Shown here one piece after another: positions 61,287 to 64,000 of a DNA stretch of 64,000 bases. Positions within the stretch are counted from its first letter, which is position 1. Every line of letters starts with the position of its first letter. The DNA comes from Cranoglanis bouderius. Lineage: Eukaryota; Chordata; Actinopteri; Siluriformes; Cranoglanididae. The stretch lies in the NCBI GenBank assembly GCA_023630585.1, contig CM042551.1:6072501-6136500 (forward strand), written 5' to 3'. The notes below the pieces were generated by a model, which searched no databases, was not told where the DNA came from, and was given only the letters and a program-made list of their open reading frames with translations. The position numbers and the translations under genes were made by a program.

Positions 61287-62723
61287 TTACGCTCTGGGCT
61301 CCAGTCTGTGCGAGAGCTCGAACAGAGTCTGCTGATTGTCAATAATGTGAAGGTAGTGCACGCTGGATCTCACGTCCACGCTGTCGCTCTGGGCAACTTC
61401 GCTTCCTGGGAAAAGCCAGGAACGGACACCATTAGTGTTGACCCTGATTATCAAATATACTGTATTTTTACTTTGAGCTGTTAGTACAAACAAGTAGCTA
61501 CAAATTCTTTAGATATTATGATATTATCTCTTCGATCATCCAGTCAACTATTCCTTTCAGTCCCTCGTTCACGTTTTTAAAACCAAAGGTGACCAGGTTT
61601 TCTCAGTAGCTGCTCCCAGGCTCTGGAATAGTCTCCCTCTTCACATTAGATCTCCCCCCTCTATTGCCATGTTCAAATCTTCTCTGAAGACCCACTTTTA
61701 TTCATTAACTTTTAATTCGGTCTGAGGGTGTAGAATTTTCATTTGTTCATCGGTATTTGATACTATTAAATGTTTGTTTTAAATCTATTTTTACAGCACT
61801 TTGGTTTCAACTTCTGCTGTTTTTAAAAGTGCTTCATAAGTAAATAAACTGAACTAAACTAAACTATGAAAGATACTACAGAAAGGTTCTATTAATGACA
61901 TATTGGAAATAAAAGTCAAAGAAATACATCAGCGTTTCAACTTACACTGCAGATAGATATCAAAGATATCATGAATAAAAGTTTGTTTGTTTGTTTGTTT
62001 GTAATTTAACGCCATGCCGGCTACCATGGCTTATTTTCATGGCAGGAAACAGGTTAAAATATAGCAAAATATGAAGAATTTTCAAATGTGTTTCTTGGAT
62101 ATTTCACAACATTAAATGTAACTATTAATGGATAAAAAAGAATGACGTATCATTTTAGACATTCAGTGCCCCGACAACTGCCCTTACACTTCCATTATAA
62201 TTGATTTTGGAGTAAACAGATTTTTTTTTTTCTTCAATACAGCGAAACATATTGAAATTCTGGTCTGTCACACATACAGTCAACTACAGAATTATTGGCA
62301 CCCTTGGTAAAGATATGCAAAAAAAGGTTGTGAGAAGAAAAAAAAAAAGTCAATTAGACATCAATTAAAGGTTAGGTTTTTCTAATATTTTTAAAATCTG
62401 AGATTAAGCTAGTTGACCACAAGGACATTTTTCCTAAGCATTTGCTCTACGCATCTTTACCAAGGGTGCCAGCAATTCTGGAGCTGACAGTACACTACAG
62501 ATACAGTAGATAGAGTTTAGGTTGAAAAACACTGGGTTTTCCTTTAATAGACTCGTCCACCCCAACTACAGCAAAACAGCTAATAAAGTAGTTTCAAAAT
62601 AGTAAACAAGCAAAGAGTGTTGTTTACAGTTGATCGGAGCCATTTTGCCCAAAAAGCAGGAGACTCACCGGTTTGTTCAGTCTGACAGTGGCGTATGAGA
62701 CGGACGGTGTCGGCAATCATGTG
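61287..62723 (-). CDS. Rap guanine-nucleotide exchange factor, last two exons
   Basis: Exons 62723-62669 and 61405-61287 (stop 61289-61287) join in phase to give 57 aa. They read HMIADTVRLIRHCQTEQT, then GSEVAQSDSVDVRSSVHYLH and IIDNQQTLFELSHRLEPRA. The end of the CDC25-type catalytic domain of the RAPGEF/EPAC group has the same pattern (isoleucine-rich helix with IRxCQ, then IDNQ..L..LS..LEP). RAPGEF5 fits the recalled sequence best, but RAPGEF3/4 cannot be excluded. Such enzymes load GTP on Rap GTPases at membranes. All upstream exons lie past 64000; 62724-64000 contains only an intron with MITEs. Confidence 0.75.
61590..61866 (+). repeat. LINE 3' end, different subfamily
   Basis: A LINE tail starting in the last coding part (tagctgctcccaggctctgg; cttcaaatcttctctgaagac-like) and ending aagtaaataaactgaactaaactaaact-type repeats, the 5-bp tail iterations typical of L2/RTE. 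It lies in the last intron of the Rap GEF gene. Confidence 0.75.
62277..62490. mobile_element. Tc1/mariner-type MITE
   Basis: A 214-bp element with inverted ends (agaattattggcacccttgg on the left, ccaagggtgccagcaattct on the right) and TA on both sides. It is non-coding. A fragment of the same family (gaagggtgccaataattctt) occurs near 59365. Confidence 0.82.
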
Positions 62724-63103
62724 CTGAGAGAAATGAGAAAGAAAATGAGACACATACACACACAACAACAAATTTAGCTCCAATTATAGCAAGCTATCAG
62801 TCAAGAGCTGTCATGCTTGCTGAAAAAGGATCTCATAGCCCTATTTTTATCATCATTAGACTAGCGCAGGGGTATACGACAAAAATTTGTGCCAACCCAG
62901 TTACATAAAATTCCTTGCTTACAAAATGTTTGGATAAGCAACAACTATCACTGAATGACAGCAACGGTCACTGTTTTAATGCTTAAAAATTAGTGATTAG
63001 TTTATTTGTTTCTACTCAGACCCACAGACTGAACAGATGAGGCGTCTGCACTCATTTAGAGTCCCGGTACAATCTAAACAATTTCTTAAATACAAACATT
63101 TAA

Positions 63104-63489
63104 AGTCCCCATGAAGTGCCCTGAAACACACAGCATTATTTGATGTGTCGTCTTAATTGCCACTGAAACAGGAAGTCAGGGCGGGAACTAATGCTGGCTC
63201 CTCCCCCTTGTAAAATAGCCAGTAGCATTTAGCTTATCTCACAGCCTGGGCTAAGCCTTACTTGACAGTTAGTACCATGGATTTTTATAATGTTGGGGGC
63301 GGGACACTTCAGATTCTAGAGTGCATTTGATTGGAGAGAAAATCTGATGAGACGCTGAAGTGCAGAATGATGTCATCAAAATTGTTGATCTGTATTGGTG
63401 GTAGAGAGAGACTAGCTTATAGATAACCTTAAAGCTAACATATTCATTCTAAAAGCCACAAAACTTCAATTTTTTATTTCATGGGGACT
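63104..63489. mobile_element. piggyBac-type MITE with TTAA duplication
   Basis: A 386-bp element with inverted ends agtccccatgaa / ttcatggggact and exact TTAA on both sides (63100-63103 and 63490-63493), the signature of piggyBac insertion. It is non-coding. A shorter, inverted copy lies at 39055-39292 in recql4 intron 1. Confidence 0.85.
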
Positions 63490-63493
63490 TTAA

Positions 63494-64000
63494 GTATTTG
63501 ATGGACCATTAGAACGCCTTTCTTTGTGGGTAAACAGTAATAAAGTGTACAAATTGTGATAAATAAAAACTGTAATACAATTTCGACTGGTAGTGTCGAA
63601 AAAAAAATATAGTCAGATGTATTTAGTATTTTAAAACGCATTGATATTTATGTTAGGTGATGTTAGTTGTGCACTTCCACAAAGCTGGGCTTCAGGACAT
63701 CGAACTGTGCTAAAAGGAGAAGCTGAGATGCGATAACATGACCTTTTGAACCAGTGTGGGATTTAAAATCCAAGAACTTAAATGTCACACCCCTAATGTG
63801 CTGCTCCATCCACTCCTGCACAAATGCCTTTATTTTTAACCATGAAAATAAATAACAACAGGAAGAGGAGAATAACTGGAACACTGGTGTTATACCACTG
63901 ACATTTACGTCTGTATAAAAATACAATAAAGCTGTCTCTTTACTGCTTTATTAAAAGCTTGTTTTTTGTGTGGAAAAATATGAAAATGGTTTTGAGCATG
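63494..64000. other. Terminal stretch without recognised feature
   Basis: AT-rich sequence, probably intron of the Rap GEF gene. The 87-codon minus frame at 63663-63926 has no domain or convincing splice context. Confidence 0.35.

Overview
This is a 64 kb piece of a vertebrate nuclear genome, almost certainly a teleost fish. The genes are split into GT-AG exons. The gaps are AT-rich and full of fish-type repeats: Tc1/mariner, hAT, piggyBac and Harbinger relics, tRNA-derived SINEs, L2-like LINE tails and very long CA/TA microsatellites. An otophysan such as a catfish is my guess, but the window alone does not prove it. All exon boundaries were worked out by hand from splice signals and reading phase.

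Layout. (1) 1-12918, plus strand: the last ten exons of a ZIP-family zinc importer, best called slc39a4. A Tc1 transposon with a broken transposase sits in its last intron, inside a larger, unexplained inverted repeat. (2) 12919-22734: a gene-free gap with Tc1, mariner, L2 and unclassified repeats. (3) 22873-40178, minus strand: a complete 24-exon recql4 (about 1,488 aa), convergent with slc39a4. A textbook E2F-type site lies about 200 bp upstream of its start codon. (4) 40459-42272: a 1.09 kb hAT element with perfect 8-bp target duplications, then a Tc1-derived MITE. (5) 42753-44863 and 49575-56479, minus strand: two intact tandem copies of a four-exon ORA/V1R-like olfactory receptor gene, 331 aa each and about 83% identical. 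Their duplicated upstream regions are also still recognisable. (6) 61287-62723, minus strand: the last two exons of a Rap guanine-nucleotide exchange factor that continues beyond the window.

The genes do not form a functional pathway. slc39a4 (zinc uptake) and recql4 (replication and repair helicase) lie near each other on human chromosome 8q24.3, which supports both names. The receptor pair is a chemosensory tandem duplication. Copy B has been stretched by nested insertions, including a 2.9 kb element with inverted ends in intron 3 that carries a 1.6 kb array of 6/12-bp and 42-bp repeats open in several frames.

I found no CRISPR array, operon or other prokaryotic system. The observations most worth following are the receptor duplication with uneven exon divergence, the Tc1-in-palindrome structure, the MITE family that spread after an internal inversion of its transposase relic, and the minisatellite ORF.
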